From: Streptomyces sp. Tue6028
GTDB lineage: Bacteria; Actinomycetota; Actinomycetes; Streptomycetales; Streptomycetaceae
Length of the DNA stretch: 64,000 bases
Direction of reading: 5' to 3'
Assembly (NCBI RefSeq): GCF_002300165.1
Contig: NZ_MLCE01000006.1
Coordinates: 186,001 to 250,000 of the forward strand
Shown: piece by piece, positions 1-9,216 of the stretch
Layout: the number at the start of each line of letters is the position of its first letter
Position numbering within the stretch: the first letter of the stretch is position 1
Translations under genes and position numbers: made by a program
The notes under the pieces: model-generated
What the model saw: only the letters and a program-made list of their open reading frames with translations
The model's database searches: none
What the model was told of the DNA's origin: nothing

Positions 1-828
1 CGCCAGCGGAGCGTAGATCTCCAGCGTCTCGCGGGCCTTCTTCTCCTGCTTCTCGCGCTTGAGGTAGCGCATGGTGCGCATGTTGTGCAGGCGGTCGGCG
101 AGCTTGATGACCAGGACGCGAGGGTCCTTGGCCATGGCGACGACCATCTTGCGCACGGTCTCGGCCTGCGCGGCCTCGCCGAACTTGACCTTGTCGAGCT
201 TGGTGACGCCGTCGACGAGGAGGGCGACCTGGTCGCCGAAGTCGCGGCGCAGGGTGTCCAGGCCGTACTCGGTGTCCTCGACGGTGTCGTGCAGCAGGCC
301 CGCCATCAGCGTCGCCGGGTCCATGCCGAGCTCGGCGAGGATGGTGGTCACGGCGAGCGGATGCGTGATGTACGGGTCGCCGCTCTTGCGCTTCTGGCCG
401 CGGTGCCAGCGCTCGGCGACCTGGTAGGCCTTCTCGATCTGCCGGAGGGTCGCCGTCTCGATCTTCGGGTCGTTGCTGCGCACTATCCGCAGCAGCGGCT
501 CCAGAACCGGGTTGTACGGGTTGGAGCGCTGGACGCCGAGACGGGCGAGGCGGGCGCGTACGCGGTTGGAGGAACCGCCGCTGCGCGCGGGCTGGCCCGG
601 CGCGGGACGGACCGCCGACGTGCCGGAGGGGCGCTCGGGAGGAGCGGGCTTGGGACGTGACTGCTCGGCCGCCTTGCGGTCGGGCGCCGCCTGGGCATGC
701 TCGACCGGCCCGCCGGTGGTGTTCTTGGCGGGCCTGTCCGCGGGCGCCGAGGCACGCTCGGGCTTCGCGGACGGGGTGACTCCCAGGCGTTCGGCGCTGG
801 GGGCGAGTGGCTGGGCCTCGTCTGGCAA
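1..828 (-). CDS. relA: RelA/SpoT family (p)ppGpp synthetase/hydrolase, N-terminal 276 residues (3' end outside window)
   Basis: Makes and degrades the stringent-response alarmone (p)ppGpp in the cytoplasm. The visible part has a Pro/Ala-rich, probably disordered N-terminus (residues 1-90), typical of Streptomyces RelA. The HD hydrolase domain follows, with YITHPLAVT near 153-161, the metal-binding His-Asp pair [11 protein letters not shown] near 178-188, and DRLHNMRT near 245-252. The synthetase, TGS and ACT domains lie beyond base 1. The start is a TTG at 828, chosen because GAGGAG sits 5 bases upstream and no better start follows in frame. It is the gene downstream of apt on the same strand, separated by about 240 bases, as in other Streptomyces. 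The HD motif is intact in what can be seen, so both activities are likely. Confidence 0.95.
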   Translation of the reverse strand, partial: MPDEAQPLAPSAERLGVTPSAKPERASAPADRPAKNTTGGPVEHAQAAPDRKAAEQSRPKPAPPERPSGTSAVRPAPGQPARSGGSSNRVRARLARLGVQRSNPYNPVLEPLLRIVRSNDPKIETATLRQIEKAYQVAERWHRGQKRKSGDPYITHPLAVTTILAELGMDPATLMAGLLHDTVEDTEYGLDTLRRDFGDQVALLVDGVTKLDKVKFGEAAQAETVRKMVVAMAKDPRVLVIKLADRLHNMRTMRYLKREKQEKKARETLEIYAPLA

Positions 829-1070
829 GAGGGCTCCTCGTGCGCGTTCCGGGTCCCCCGGTCAGGCTCCGGAGACCCCATGGTAGCGATCCTGGGCGTC
901 GGACTCGCTGTCGGCCGTTGGGACGGCCTCATACAGAAGCAACGCAAGAGGCGGGCGCCGGATTCCTCCGGGCCCGCCTCCGCGGTGTCCTACGGGTGTC
1001 TCAGGGCTTTCCAGGGCCTTTCCCGGGGGTTTTTCCCACGGAGTGGCCGGACTCGGCGTCCTGGGTCCGC
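829..1070. other. relA-apt intergenic region
   Basis: No gene is supported here. A weak inverted repeat (GAGGCGGGC at 948-956 with GCCCGCCTC at 972-980) could be a terminator for apt. The relA ribosome binding site is at the left edge. I could not identify a promoter with confidence. Confidence 0.4.
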
Positions 1071-1610
1071 TCAGACCTTGAGGAGCGCCTCCAGCGGAGC
1101 TCCCTGGAGCGCCGGCTCCAGACGGCCCCGGCCGCCCAGGAAGCCGAGCTCCATCAGCACGGCGACGCCCGCGGCCTCGGCGCCCGCCCGGCGGATCAGC
1201 CGGAGGGAGGCCTCGGCCGTGCCGCCGGTGGCGAGGACGTCGTCGACGACGAGCACACGGTCGCCCGCGCTCAGGTCTTCGGCGTGCACCTCGATCTCGG
1301 CGGAGCCGTACTCCAGGTCGTACGCCTGCGACAGCGTCGCACCGGGCAGCTTGCCCGCCTTGCGGACCGGGATGAAGCCGAGCCCGGCACGGATCGCGAC
1401 CGGAGCGCCGAGGATGAAGCCCCGGGCCTCCAGGCCGACGATCTTCGTGGCGCCGTTGCGCACGGCGATGTCGGCGAGGGCGTCGGTGAGGGCCCCGAAA
1501 GCGGCCGGGTCCGCCAGGAGCGGGGTGATGTCCTTGAACATCACACCCGGCTCCGGGTAGTCGGCCACATCGCGGATGCGGCTGAGCAGCAGTTCTTCGA
1601 TGCCCGTCAT
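1071..1610 (-). CDS. apt: adenine phosphoribosyltransferase
   Basis: Cytoplasmic purine-salvage enzyme converting adenine and PRPP to AMP and pyrophosphate. The protein is 179 residues, normal for the family. It begins MTGIEELLLSRIRDV and has the PRPP-binding motif VLVVDDVLATGGT near residues 119-131. GLEARGFILGAP near 59-70 is also typical. The ATG at 1610 overlaps the secF stop by 4 bases (ATGA), so translation is probably coupled to secF. The order secD-secF-apt-relA is a conserved actinobacterial arrangement linking export, purine salvage and ppGpp metabolism. The reading frame continues upstream but that part is the secF shadow. Confidence 0.96.
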   Translation of the reverse strand: MTGIEELLLSRIRDVADYPEPGVMFKDITPLLADPAAFGALTDALADIAVRNGATKIVGLEARGFILGAPVAIRAGLGFIPVRKAGKLPGATLSQAYDLEYGSAEIEVHAEDLSAGDRVLVVDDVLATGGTAEASLRLIRRAGAEAAGVAVLMELGFLGGRGRLEPALQGAPLEALLKV

Positions 1611-2722
1611 CGGCGCTTCCCCGAGGGACGGCCGCGGCCGCGGTTGCGGGACGCGGGCTGGTTGCGCGGGCCGACGACCGCCGCCGCGACGTCGTCCGGC
1701 TCGTCGTCCGCCGGCACCCCGGCGGCCTGGGGCTCCAGGGACTCGCCCTTGGCCGCGGCCTGCGCCCGCTTGGCGAGGACCCGCTTGCGCAGGGCCTTCA
1801 TCTGCGGCTCGCGCTCCTTGAGGTCGGCGACGAGCGGCGTGGCGATGAAGATCGACGAGTACGCACCGGCGGCGAGGCCGACGAACAGCGACAGCGAGAT
1901 GTCGTTGAGCATGCCCGCGCCGAGGACACCGCCACCGATGAACAGCAGGCCCGCGACCGGGAGCAGCGCGACCACCGTGGTGTTGATCGAACGGACCAGG
2001 GTGCCGTTGATCGAGCGGTCGGCGACCTCGCTGTAGGTGAAGCGGGTCTGCTTGGTGATGTCCTTCGTCTGCTCCTTGAGGCTGTCGAAGACGACGACCG
2101 TGTCGTAGAGCGAGTAACCGAGGATGGTCAGCAGACCGATCACGGTGCCCGGGGTGACCTCGAAGCCCACCAGGGCGTAGATGCCGACCGTGATGGTGAT
2201 GTCGTGGATCAGGGCGACCAGCGCGGCGACGGCCATGCGCCACTCGAAGGCGATGGCCAGGTAGATCACCACGAGGACCATGAAGATCGCCAGGCCCTGC
2301 CAGGCCTTGTTGGCGATCTGATCACCCCAACTGGGGCCGACCAGGTCGGCGTTGATCTTCTCGGCGTTGACGTTCAGGTCCTTGGCCAGCGTGTCCTTGA
2401 TCTGGTCGGACTTGTCGGTGTCGATGCCGGCGATCTGGATGCGCAGGCCGCCGTTGCCGAGCTTCTGCACGATCGCGTCGTGGCCGGAGGCCTCCTCCGC
2501 GAAGGTCTCCGCCTGCGTGACCGAGACGCTGGTCTTCTCGGTGGTGAAGACGGCTCCGCCCTGGAACTCGATGCCCATGTTCAGGCCGCGCACCGTCAGG
2601 CCGAGGATGGCCGTGATGGTGATCAGGATCGAGATGCCGTACCAGATCTTGCGCTTGCCTACGAAGTCGTAGCCGATCTCGCCGCGGTGGAGCCGGGCGC
2701 CGAGGGTGCCGAGTTTCGACAT
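1607..2722 (-). CDS. secF: protein translocase subunit SecF
   Basis: Inner-membrane partner of SecD that uses proton-motive force to drive late steps of Sec-dependent export. It has 371 residues with six predicted membrane segments: the first near residues 29-48 (IWYGISILITITAILGLTV), a periplasmic-type domain near 55-140, and five more segments from about 148. The GIEFQGGA motif near residue 50 is the SecF counterpart of the SecD 'GIDLAGG' signature. The tail after about 310 is charged and likely cytoplasmic. The ATG at 2722 has a strong AAGGAGG site overlapping the end of secD, one base from its stop, so secD and secF are translationally coupled. Confidence 0.97.
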   Translation of the reverse strand: MSKLGTLGARLHRGEIGYDFVGKRKIWYGISILITITAILGLTVRGLNMGIEFQGGAVFTTEKTSVSVTQAETFAEEASGHDAIVQKLGNGGLRIQIAGIDTDKSDQIKDTLAKDLNVNAEKINADLVGPSWGDQIANKAWQGLAIFMVLVVIYLAIAFEWRMAVAALVALIHDITITVGIYALVGFEVTPGTVIGLLTILGYSLYDTVVVFDSLKEQTKDITKQTRFTYSEVADRSINGTLVRSINTTVVALLPVAGLLFIGGGVLGAGMLNDISLSLFVGLAAGAYSSIFIATPLVADLKEREPQMKALRKRVLAKRAQAAAKGESLEPQAAGVPADDEPDDVAAAVVGPRNQPASRNRGRGRPSGKRR

Positions 2723-2723
2723 C

Positions 2724-4481
2724 TCACGCCTCCTTCGTGTCGACGGGGGCGGACGCGCGACGGGTGCGGCGCAGCGGCGGCTGGGCGCCCAGTCGCTTCG
2801 GGTCGAGACCCGACCAGCTGTGGCCGCTCGAGAAGAACTTCCTGCGGGCGAGGATCGTCATCAGCGGCTTGGTGAAGAAGAAGACGACGACCACGTCGAG
2901 CAGGGTGGTCAGGCCGAGCGTGAACGCGAAGCCCTGGACCTTGCCGACCGTGACGATGAAGAGCACCGCGGCGGCGAGGAACGACACGAAGTCGGAGACC
3001 AGGATGGTGCGCCGCGCGCGCGGCCAGGCGCGCTCGACGGCGGGCCGCAGGGTGCGGCCCTCGCGGATCTCGTCACGGATGCGTTCGAAGAACACGATGA
3101 ACGAGTCCGCCGTGATACCGATCGCGACGATCGCACCGCAGACGGCCGGCAGGTTCAGCGCGAAGCCGATGGTCGGGCCGAGCAGCGACATGATCACGTA
3201 GGTGAGGACCGCCGACACCATCAGGGAGGCGATCGCGATGAGCGACAGGCCCCGGTAGTAGACCACCAGGTAGATGACGACCAGGCCGAGGCCGATCGCA
3301 CCGGCGATCAGACCGGCGTGCAGCTGCTCACCACCGAGCGCGGCGGTCACGGTGGTGACGCTCGCCTCCTTGAAGGTGAGCGGCAGGGCGCCGTACTTCA
3401 GCATGTTGGCCAGGTCCTGGGCCTCGGTCTGGCTGAAGCTTCCGGAGATCTCCGCGTTGCCGCCGGTCAGCGCCTGGTTGACGTACGGGTCGGAGACGAC
3501 CTCACCGTCGAGGACGATGGCGAACTGGTTCTGCGGGGACTGGTTCTGGGCGAGCTTGCCGGTGATGGCGGCGAACTTCTTGGAGCCACCGGACGTGAAG
3601 TCCATGGTGACCTTCCAGCCCGCGGCGCTCTGCGTGTCGTAGACCGCGGCGGCCTTCTTGATGTCCGTGCCGGACACCTCGGCCGGGCCGAGGATGTACT
3701 TCTGCCACTGGCCCGACGAGTTCTGGCCGCAGGCCACGGTGGGGTCGGACGGCTTGACGCCGTCACCGGCCGTCGCGCGGACCGCCTTGTCGGTGCAGTC
3801 GAGGGCGGCGTACTGGGCCTGGAGCTTGGCCGTGCCCGGGTCCACGCTGCTGCTCGCCGACGGCGAGGCGCTGGAGGAGGGCGACGTGCTCGCGGAGCCG
3901 GTCGCGGACGGCGTGGTGTCGGCCTTCAGGGCGTCGCTGACCGCGCGGCCCTGGGAGGTGGCACTGGCCGTCGGCGTCGCGGAGCTCGACGACGTCGCCT
4001 TGTCCGTCGCCTTGTCGGTGGCCTTGTTCGACGAGCTGCTGCTCGGCGACGGGCTGGCCTTCGCGCCGGGTCCGGAGACCTCGGTGGTCAGGACCGGACG
4101 GAAGTAGAGCTTTGCGGTGGTGCCGACCTGCTCCCGGGCCTGCTTGGAATTCGTGCCCTTGGGAATGTTGACGATGATGTTCCTGTCGCCCTGCGTCTGG
4201 ACCTCCGCCTCGGACACGCCGAGACCATTGACACGGCGGTTCATGATGTCGACCGCTGTGTCCATGTTGGTCTTGTTGATCGCGTTGGGCTGACCGGGCT
4301 CGTTCTTCGCCTCGAGCGTGATGCTGGTGCCGCCGGCGAGGTCGATGCCGAGACGCGGGGTGGGGTGCCCGGAGAGGAACATCCCCCCGGTGAGCGCCGC
4401 GATGGCGATCAGGATGAGGGCCAGCGAGCGCCCCGGCCTGCTCTGGGCGCTCGCGCTCCGGCCCTTCTTCGGTGCTGCCAC
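2724..4481 (-). CDS. secD: protein translocase subunit SecD
   Basis: Larger subunit of the SecDF export motor in the cytoplasmic membrane. It has 585 residues with one membrane segment near 20-36, the RLGIDLAGGTSITL signature near 43-56, a large extracytoplasmic domain, and five membrane segments after about 385 (YGALPLTFKEASVT, then GLIAGAIGLGLVVIYLVVYY). The P1 domain is split by a linker of about 75 residues, very rich in Ser, Ala, Thr and Pro, with a KATDKATDKAT repeat (roughly residues 140-215). Such inserts occur in Streptomyces SecD. The start is GTG at 4481 with purine-rich sequence just upstream. It lies between yajC and secF, the classic yajC-secD-secF order. Confidence 0.97.
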   Translation of the reverse strand: MAAPKKGRSASAQSRPGRSLALILIAIAALTGGMFLSGHPTPRLGIDLAGGTSITLEAKNEPGQPNAINKTNMDTAVDIMNRRVNGLGVSEAEVQTQGDRNIIVNIPKGTNSKQAREQVGTTAKLYFRPVLTTEVSGPGAKASPSPSSSSSNKATDKATDKATSSSSATPTASATSQGRAVSDALKADTTPSATGSASTSPSSSASPSASSSVDPGTAKLQAQYAALDCTDKAVRATAGDGVKPSDPTVACGQNSSGQWQKYILGPAEVSGTDIKKAAAVYDTQSAAGWKVTMDFTSGGSKKFAAITGKLAQNQSPQNQFAIVLDGEVVSDPYVNQALTGGNAEISGSFSQTEAQDLANMLKYGALPLTFKEASVTTVTAALGGEQLHAGLIAGAIGLGLVVIYLVVYYRGLSLIAIASLMVSAVLTYVIMSLLGPTIGFALNLPAVCGAIVAIGITADSFIVFFERIRDEIREGRTLRPAVERAWPRARRTILVSDFVSFLAAAVLFIVTVGKVQGFAFTLGLTTLLDVVVVFFFTKPLMTILARRKFFSSGHSWSGLDPKRLGAQPPLRRTRRASAPVDTKEA

Positions 4482-4621
4482 CTTCTCGTACTCCCTCTCG
4501 GGCCACCGTGCGCCGGGTCAGCGCGCGGGCGGCCATGACATGGTGTCGGGACTCCGTGCGAGAACAGCACGTCCCGGATGCGCGGGGCGCGAGCGGGTCG
4601 CGCCGCGCTCCCGGGGCGTGA

Positions 4622-5134
4622 CTACTTCGCGTCGGCCTCGCCGTCGGTCTTCTTCGGCTCCGCTGCGCCCGCGTCGTCGGCCTTCGCCTCGGCGGGCTTG
4701 TCGGCCGGCTCGTCCGCCACGTCCTTCTTGCCGAGGTCGAGCGGCTTGTCGTCGGAGGCGTCGGAAGAGGCGTCGGCGGCGGGCTCGTCGGTCTCGGTGA
4801 GGGAGGAGGCGTCGTCCGGGACGACGGCACCGTCGGCCTTCAGATCGTGCTCGATGCCGTGGACGATGCGGTTGTACTCGTCGTCCGTGAGGACGGCGCC
4901 GATCGCGTTCTTCGCGAAGAGCAGCTCGACCCCCGGGGCGGCGTCAAGGAGGACCGTGTCCTCGTTGACCTCCTTGACGGTTGCGTACATGCCACCAATC
5001 GTGCGGACACCGGAGCCGGGCTGCATGTCGTTGCGCATCTGCGCAGCCTGCTGCTGCTTCTTCTTGGCCGACCGGGTCATCAGGAACATGGCCCCGATGA
5101 GCACGATGAACGGGAGGAGGGTCACGAGACTCAC
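4622..5134 (-). CDS. yajC: preprotein translocase accessory subunit YajC
   Basis: Small single-pass membrane protein associated with SecDF. It has 170 residues. The N-terminal membrane segment is VTLLPFIVLIGAMFLMT, followed by the basic RSAKKKQQQ stretch and the conserved core QPGSGVRTIGGMYATV. An acidic, Lys/Ala/Asp-rich tail from about residue 95 (many DE, ADKPAE-type repeats) is probably disordered and longer than in Gram-negative YajC. I chose the GTG at 5134 because AAGGAAG lies 8 bases upstream and the membrane helix then starts at once. A start 105 bases further upstream would add an unconserved extension. Confidence 0.93.
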   Translation of the reverse strand: MSLVTLLPFIVLIGAMFLMTRSAKKKQQQAAQMRNDMQPGSGVRTIGGMYATVKEVNEDTVLLDAAPGVELLFAKNAIGAVLTDDEYNRIVHGIEHDLKADGAVVPDDASSLTETDEPAADASSDASDDKPLDLGKKDVADEPADKPAEAKADDAGAAEPKKTDGEADAK

Positions 5135-5297
5135 GGGTCGGAACTTCCTTCTACGACCGCAATGGGGGGCGGCCTGCTGGTTGGGGGTATGTATGCCGTC
5201 GACAAGGGCGGCATCGGCGGAGTCTAAGCGAGTCCGCACTCAGTGAACAACGCTCAGCATGGCACCGGGGTTCCTGCCCCGACACATCCCCGCGCCG

Positions 5298-6392
5298 TCA
5301 CGCCCCGAACAAGTCCTGTTGTCCGTTTCCACCGGTGGCCTGGCGGGGCGGGGTGAGGCCGAGATGCGCCCATGCCGCCGGTGTGGCCACCCGGCCACGG
5401 GGCGTACGGGCGAGCAGTCCTTCCCGGACGAGGAAGGGTTCGGCCACCTCTTCCACGGTCTCACGCTCCTCCCCCACCGCGACGGCGAGTGTCGACAGGC
5501 CCACCGGGCCGCCGCCGAAGAGCTTGAGCAGTGCTTCGAGGACACCGCGGTCCAGGCGGTCCAGGCCGCGGGCGTCCACCTCGTACACCTGGAGGGCCGC
5601 CGCCGCGATCTCCCTGATGATCACTCCGTCCGCCTTGACCTGGGCGTAGTCGCGTACGCGGCGCAGCAGGCGGTTGGCGATACGGGGCGTGCCCCGGGAA
5701 CGTCCGGCGATCTCCGCGGCGCCGTCCGGGTCGATCTCGACGTCGAGGAGGCTCGCGGAACGGTGGATGACCCGCTCCAGCTCGGCGGGCTCGTAGAACT
5801 CCATGTGGGCGGTGAAGCCGAAGCGGTCGCGCAGCGGGGGCGGCAGCAGGCCCGCGCGCGTGGTGGCGCCGACCAGGGTGAACGGCGGCAGTTCCAGCGG
5901 GATGGCCGTGGCGCCGGGGCCCTTGCCGACGATGACGTCGACCCGGAAGTCCTCCATCGCCATGTAGAGCATCTCTTCGGCGGGCCTGGACATGCGGTGG
6001 ATCTCGTCGAGGAAGAGCACCTCGCCCTCCTGGAGGGAGGAGAGGATCGCGGCGAGGTCCCCGGCGTGCTGGATGGCGGGGCCGCTGGTGATGCGGATCG
6101 GGGCGCCCATCTCGGCCGCGATGATCATCGACAGGGTGGTCTTGCCGAGTCCCGGGGCCCCCGAGAGGAGCACGTGGTCGGCGGTGGCGCCACGCGCGCG
6201 TGCGGCCCGCAGGACCAGGTCGAGCTGCTCACGGACCTTCTCCTGGCCGATGAACTCGTCCAGGTCCTTCGGGCGCAGCGCGGCCTCGACCGCCTGGTCC
6301 TCGCGGTCGGCGACCGAGTCCACCAGCCGCTCCTCGGCGGGGCCGACGAGCCGCTCGGCGGCGGTCGCGTCGGTCGTGTCGTCCCAGTTCAT
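5298..6392 (-). CDS. ruvB: Holliday junction branch-migration helicase RuvB
   Basis: AAA+ ATPase motor of the RuvAB complex, moving Holliday junctions during recombinational repair. It has 364 residues starting [15 protein letters not shown]. Walker A is GAPGLGKTT (about residue 80), Walker B is LFLDEIHR, and the sensor/arginine-finger region includes [18 protein letters not shown]. The C-terminal winged-helix domain has the typical RTPRGRVAT motif, and the tail ends QQDLFGA. Start ATG at 6392 has an AGG-containing site 9 bases upstream. It is the last gene of ruvC-ruvA-ruvB, 36 bases after ruvA. Confidence 0.97.
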   Translation of the reverse strand: MNWDDTTDATAAERLVGPAEERLVDSVADREDQAVEAALRPKDLDEFIGQEKVREQLDLVLRAARARGATADHVLLSGAPGLGKTTLSMIIAAEMGAPIRITSGPAIQHAGDLAAILSSLQEGEVLFLDEIHRMSRPAEEMLYMAMEDFRVDVIVGKGPGATAIPLELPPFTLVGATTRAGLLPPPLRDRFGFTAHMEFYEPAELERVIHRSASLLDVEIDPDGAAEIAGRSRGTPRIANRLLRRVRDYAQVKADGVIIREIAAAALQVYEVDARGLDRLDRGVLEALLKLFGGGPVGLSTLAVAVGEERETVEEVAEPFLVREGLLARTPRGRVATPAAWAHLGLTPPRQATGGNGQQDLFGA

Positions 6393-6427
6393 GTGAAGTG
6401 CCTCGGGGTGTGGTGGGTGCCGGCGGT

Positions 6428-7039
6428 TCAGCGGGCGCGGTTCAGGGTCTGCAGGGCGGCCTTGAGGAGCTGTCCCACCTGCGGGGCGCCCTCGGCGGCC
6501 GCGGCCTGCGGGGCGACGGCGCTGACCGCCTCGTCGGCCTCCCGGGTCGCGTACCCGAGACCGATGAGCGCGGCGTGCAGCTGGTCGCGCCACCCGGTGG
6601 TCACCGCCGTCCCGATGGCGGGGCCGCCCGTGCCGAGCGGCTCGCCGAGCCGGTCCTTCAGCTCCAGGAGGAGCTTCTGGGCGCCCTTCTTGCCGATGCC
6701 GGGCACGGCGGTGAGCGCCTTCTCGTCCCCGGTGGACACCGCGCGGCGCAGGGCGTCGGGGCTGTGCACGGCGAGCATCGCCTGGGCCAGCCGGGGGCCG
6801 ACGCCGCTGGCGGTCTGCAGCAGCTCGAAGGTCTGCCGCTCGTCGTCGTCCGCGAAGCCGTAGAGCGTGAGGGAGTCCTCGCGGACGACGAGGGAGGTGG
6901 CGAGCTTGGCCTGCCGGCCGGTCCGCAGCGCCGAGAGGGTGTTGGGCGTGCACTGGACGGCGATGCCGATACCGCCGACTTCGACCACCGCGGAGTCGGG
7001 GGCGAGGGCGGCCACCGGGCCGCTGACGAAGGCGATCAT
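6428..7039 (-). CDS. ruvA: Holliday junction branch-migration protein RuvA
   Basis: DNA-binding subunit that recognises the four-way junction and loads RuvB. It has 203 residues: an OB-fold domain I ([15 protein letters not shown], about 1-65), helix-hairpin-helix domain II with [13 protein letters not shown] and [15 protein letters not shown] (about 70-140), then a linker and domain III that contacts RuvB ([17 protein letters not shown]). The ATG at 7039 overlaps the ruvC stop by four bases (ATGA), indicating translational coupling. Confidence 0.97.
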   Translation of the reverse strand: MIAFVSGPVAALAPDSAVVEVGGIGIAVQCTPNTLSALRTGRQAKLATSLVVREDSLTLYGFADDDERQTFELLQTASGVGPRLAQAMLAVHSPDALRRAVSTGDEKALTAVPGIGKKGAQKLLLELKDRLGEPLGTGGPAIGTAVTTGWRDQLHAALIGLGYATREADEAVSAVAPQAAAAEGAPQVGQLLKAALQTLNRAR

Positions 7040-7644
7040 GCGGTACGGCCTTTCGATGCGTGGGGCTGTGCGTGGGGCTGCTGGTGCTCGGCGGCGGCCT
7101 GCTGGAGGCGGTTGCGTGCGGCGGCCTGCTGGAGCCTGTTCTCGGTGACCGCCTGCTGGAGCCTGTTCTGGGCGGGGGCGCGCCAGATGTGACAGATGGC
7201 GAGGGCGAGGGCGTCGGCCGCGTCGGCGGGCTTGGGAGGTGCGTCGAGCCGGAGCAGGCGCGTGACCATGGCACCTACCTGGGCCTTGTCCGCCCGTCCG
7301 TTGCCGGTGACGGCGGCCTTGACCTCGCTCGGGGTGTGCAGGGCGACGGGGATGCCCCGGCGGGACGCGCACAGCATGGCGACCGCGCTGGCCTGAGCGG
7401 TGCCCATCACCGTGCGGACGTTGTGCTGGCTGAAGACGCGCTCCACGGCGACGAATTCGGGCTCGTGCTCGTCGAGCCACTGCTCGATGCCCTGCTCGAT
7501 CGCGACGAGGCGCAGTCCCAGTTCGGCGTCGGGCGGGGTGCGCACGACACCGACGCCGCGCAGGGCCAGGGGCCGGCCCGCGACTCCTTCGACGACTCCC
7601 ACACCGCACCGGGTCAATCCGGGGTCGACACCCAGTACCCGCAC
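7036..7644 (-). CDS. ruvC: crossover junction endodeoxyribonuclease RuvC
   Basis: Resolves Holliday junctions by paired nicks. It has 202 residues. The acidic active-site residues are visible: Asp in [10 protein letters not shown] at the N-terminus, Glu in FVAVERVF, and the [12 protein letters not shown] pair near residue 150. I chose the GTG at 7644 because AAGGAGG lies 7-8 bases upstream and the protein then opens directly with RVLGVDPG. An in-frame upstream start would add only 10 unconserved residues. Odd: the C-terminus beyond the catalytic core carries three NRLQQA repeats followed by a Gln/His/Pro-rich tail, encoded by a short tandem repeat at about 7085-7170. Confidence 0.95.
   Translation of the reverse strand: MRVLGVDPGLTRCGVGVVEGVAGRPLALRGVGVVRTPPDAELGLRLVAIEQGIEQWLDEHEPEFVAVERVFSQHNVRTVMGTAQASAVAMLCASRRGIPVALHTPSEVKAAVTGNGRADKAQVGAMVTRLLRLDAPPKPADAADALALAICHIWRAPAQNRLQQAVTENRLQQAAARNRLQQAAAEHQQPHAQPHASKGRTA
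7085..7170 (-). repeat. short tandem repeat inside the 3' end of ruvC
   Basis: Three to four imperfect copies of a unit of about 27-30 bases containing GGCGGCCTGCTGGAG (plus-strand reading). They encode the repeated NRLQQA block at the RuvC C-terminus. The array is in frame, so it changes only the length of the tail. Confidence 0.75.
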
Positions 7645-7724
7645 CCAGCCCCCTCCTTCGATCCGGCCCGGCAATCGCCGGGCTCTGCCCCCAGTTCGTG
7701 CAGGCTATCGGGTGCCGTGACAAA

Positions 7725-7763
7725 GCGACGGGCCGACGGGGTGTGTTCCCGTCGGCCCGTCGC
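7725..7763 (-). terminator. hairpin terminator between yebC-family gene and ruvC
   Basis: A perfect 16-bp inverted repeat (7725-7740 with 7748-7763) with a 7-base loop sits 14 bases after the stop of the YebC-family gene. There is no long U-run, as is usual in Streptomyces terminators. Confidence 0.75.
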
Positions 7764-7776
7764 CCAGCCTGTGCGA

Positions 7777-8529
7777 TCAGGCGTCGACCTTCTCCATGAC
7801 GTCGTCGCTCACGTCGAAGTTGGCGAAGACGTTCTGCACGTCGTCGCTGTCCTCCAGGGCGTCGATCAGCTTGAAGATCTTCCGGGCGCCCTCCTCGTCC
7901 AGCTCGATCTGCATCGTCGGGACGAAGTTGGCGTCGGCGGAGTCGTAGTCGATGCCGGCTTCCTGGAGCGCGGTGCGCACCGCGACCAGGTCGGTGGCCT
8001 CGGAGATGACCTCGAAGGACTCGCCGAGGTCGTTGACCTCTTCGGCGCCCGCGTCGAGCACGGCACCCAGGACGTCGTCCTCGGCCAGCTCGCCCTTGGG
8101 GACGATCACGACGCCCTTGCGGTTGAACAGGTACGAGACGGAGCCCGGGTCGGCCATCGAGCCGCCGTTGCGGGTCATCGCGACGCGGACGTCCGAGGCG
8201 GCACGGTTGCGGTTGTCCGTGAGGCACTCGATGAGCACGGCGACGCCGTTCGGGCCGTAACCCTCGTACATGATCGTCTCGTAGTCGGCGCCACCGGCTT
8301 CGAGACCGCCGCCGCGCTTGATCGCGGAGTCGATGTTCTTGTTCGGGACCGACGACTTCTTCGCCTTCTGCACGGCGTCGTACAGCGTCGGATTTCCGTC
8401 GAGGTCCACGCCGCCCATGCGCGCCGCGACCTCGATGTTCTTGATCAGCTTCGCGAAGAGCTTGCCGCGCTTGGCGTCGATCACGGCCTTCTTGTGCTTC
8501 GTCGTGGCCCATTTAGAGTGGCCGGACAT
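7777..8529 (-). CDS. YebC/PmpR (TACO1) family protein
   Basis: Conserved cytoplasmic protein of 250 residues, the usual length. The family start [23 protein letters not shown] is visible, as are the [12 protein letters not shown] and [12 protein letters not shown] motifs. Family members have been described as DNA-binding transcription regulators, and others (TACO1, YebC) as translation factors that help ribosomes through difficult sequences. The sequence does not decide which role applies. ATG at 8529 has AAGGAG 8 bases upstream; an upstream in-frame extension is rejected. It lies between pdxT and ruvC, the conserved Streptomyces order. Confidence 0.92.
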   Translation of the reverse strand: MSGHSKWATTKHKKAVIDAKRGKLFAKLIKNIEVAARMGGVDLDGNPTLYDAVQKAKKSSVPNKNIDSAIKRGGGLEAGGADYETIMYEGYGPNGVAVLIECLTDNRNRAASDVRVAMTRNGGSMADPGSVSYLFNRKGVVIVPKGELAEDDVLGAVLDAGAEEVNDLGESFEVISEATDLVAVRTALQEAGIDYDSADANFVPTMQIELDEEGARKIFKLIDALEDSDDVQNVFANFDVSDDVMEKVDA

Positions 8530-8580
8530 CTGCCTGTCTCCTTCGCGTAACCCATCCCGTACGAACTCCCCCACACCTTA

Positions 8581-8605
8581 AGGATCTGGGGGACCCCCAG
8601 ATCCT
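8581..8605 (-). terminator. terminator at the end of pdxT
   Basis: An 11-bp perfect stem (8581-8591 with 8595-8605) and 3-base loop overlaps the last two bases of pdxT. It probably ends the pdxS-pdxT transcript before the YebC-family gene. Confidence 0.65.
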
Positions 8606-9209
8606 ACAAGGACTCCGGTGTCCGGTTCGCGCGCACCATGTCGACGAACAGCCCGTGCACGCGGTGGTCGCCGGTCAGTTCCGGGTGGAACGACGTGGCG
8701 AGCGCGTTGCCCTGGCGTACGGCGACGATGTGGCCGCCGTGCTCGGCGAGCACCTCGGCCTCGGCGCCCACGGACTCGACCCAGGGGGCGCGGATGAAGA
8801 CGCCCTCTACAGGATCGCCCTCGACACCGCGGACGTCGACCGCCGCCTCGAAGGACTCGTTCTGACGCCCGAAGGCGTTGCGGCGCACGATCATGTCGAT
8901 GCCGCCGAAGGTCTCCTGACCGGACCGCGGGTCGAGGATCTTGTCGGCGAGCATGATCATGCCGGCGCAGGTGCCGTAGACGGGCATGCCGTCGCGCACA
9001 CGCGCGCGCAGGGGCTCCATCACTCCGAAGAGGACGGCCAGTTTGGAGATGGTGGTGGACTCCCCGCCGGGAATGACGAGGCCGTCCACCTCCGCGATCT
9101 CTTCGGGGCGCCGCACCGGCCTGGCCACGGCGTCGGCCGCGGCCAGGGCGATGAGGTGCTCCCGTACGTCGCCCTGGAGAGCCAGGACGCCTATGACAGG
9201 AGTGTTCAT
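8604..9209 (-). CDS. pdxT: pyridoxal 5'-phosphate synthase glutaminase subunit PdxT
   Basis: Class I glutamine amidotransferase that releases ammonia from glutamine and channels it to PdxS. It has 201 residues, the normal length. The catalytic Cys is in YGTCAGMI (about residue 80) and the His of the triad is in SFHPEL near residue 172. The N-terminal [14 protein letters not shown] and the oxyanion motif IPGGESTT are diagnostic. ATG at 9209 lies 7 bases after the pdxS stop, so the two subunits are co-transcribed and probably translationally coupled. Confidence 0.97.
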   Translation of the reverse strand: MNTPVIGVLALQGDVREHLIALAAADAVARPVRRPEEIAEVDGLVIPGGESTTISKLAVLFGVMEPLRARVRDGMPVYGTCAGMIMLADKILDPRSGQETFGGIDMIVRRNAFGRQNESFEAAVDVRGVEGDPVEGVFIRAPWVESVGAEAEVLAEHGGHIVAVRQGNALATSFHPELTGDHRVHGLFVDMVRANRTPESL

Positions 9210-9216
9210 GAGGTGA

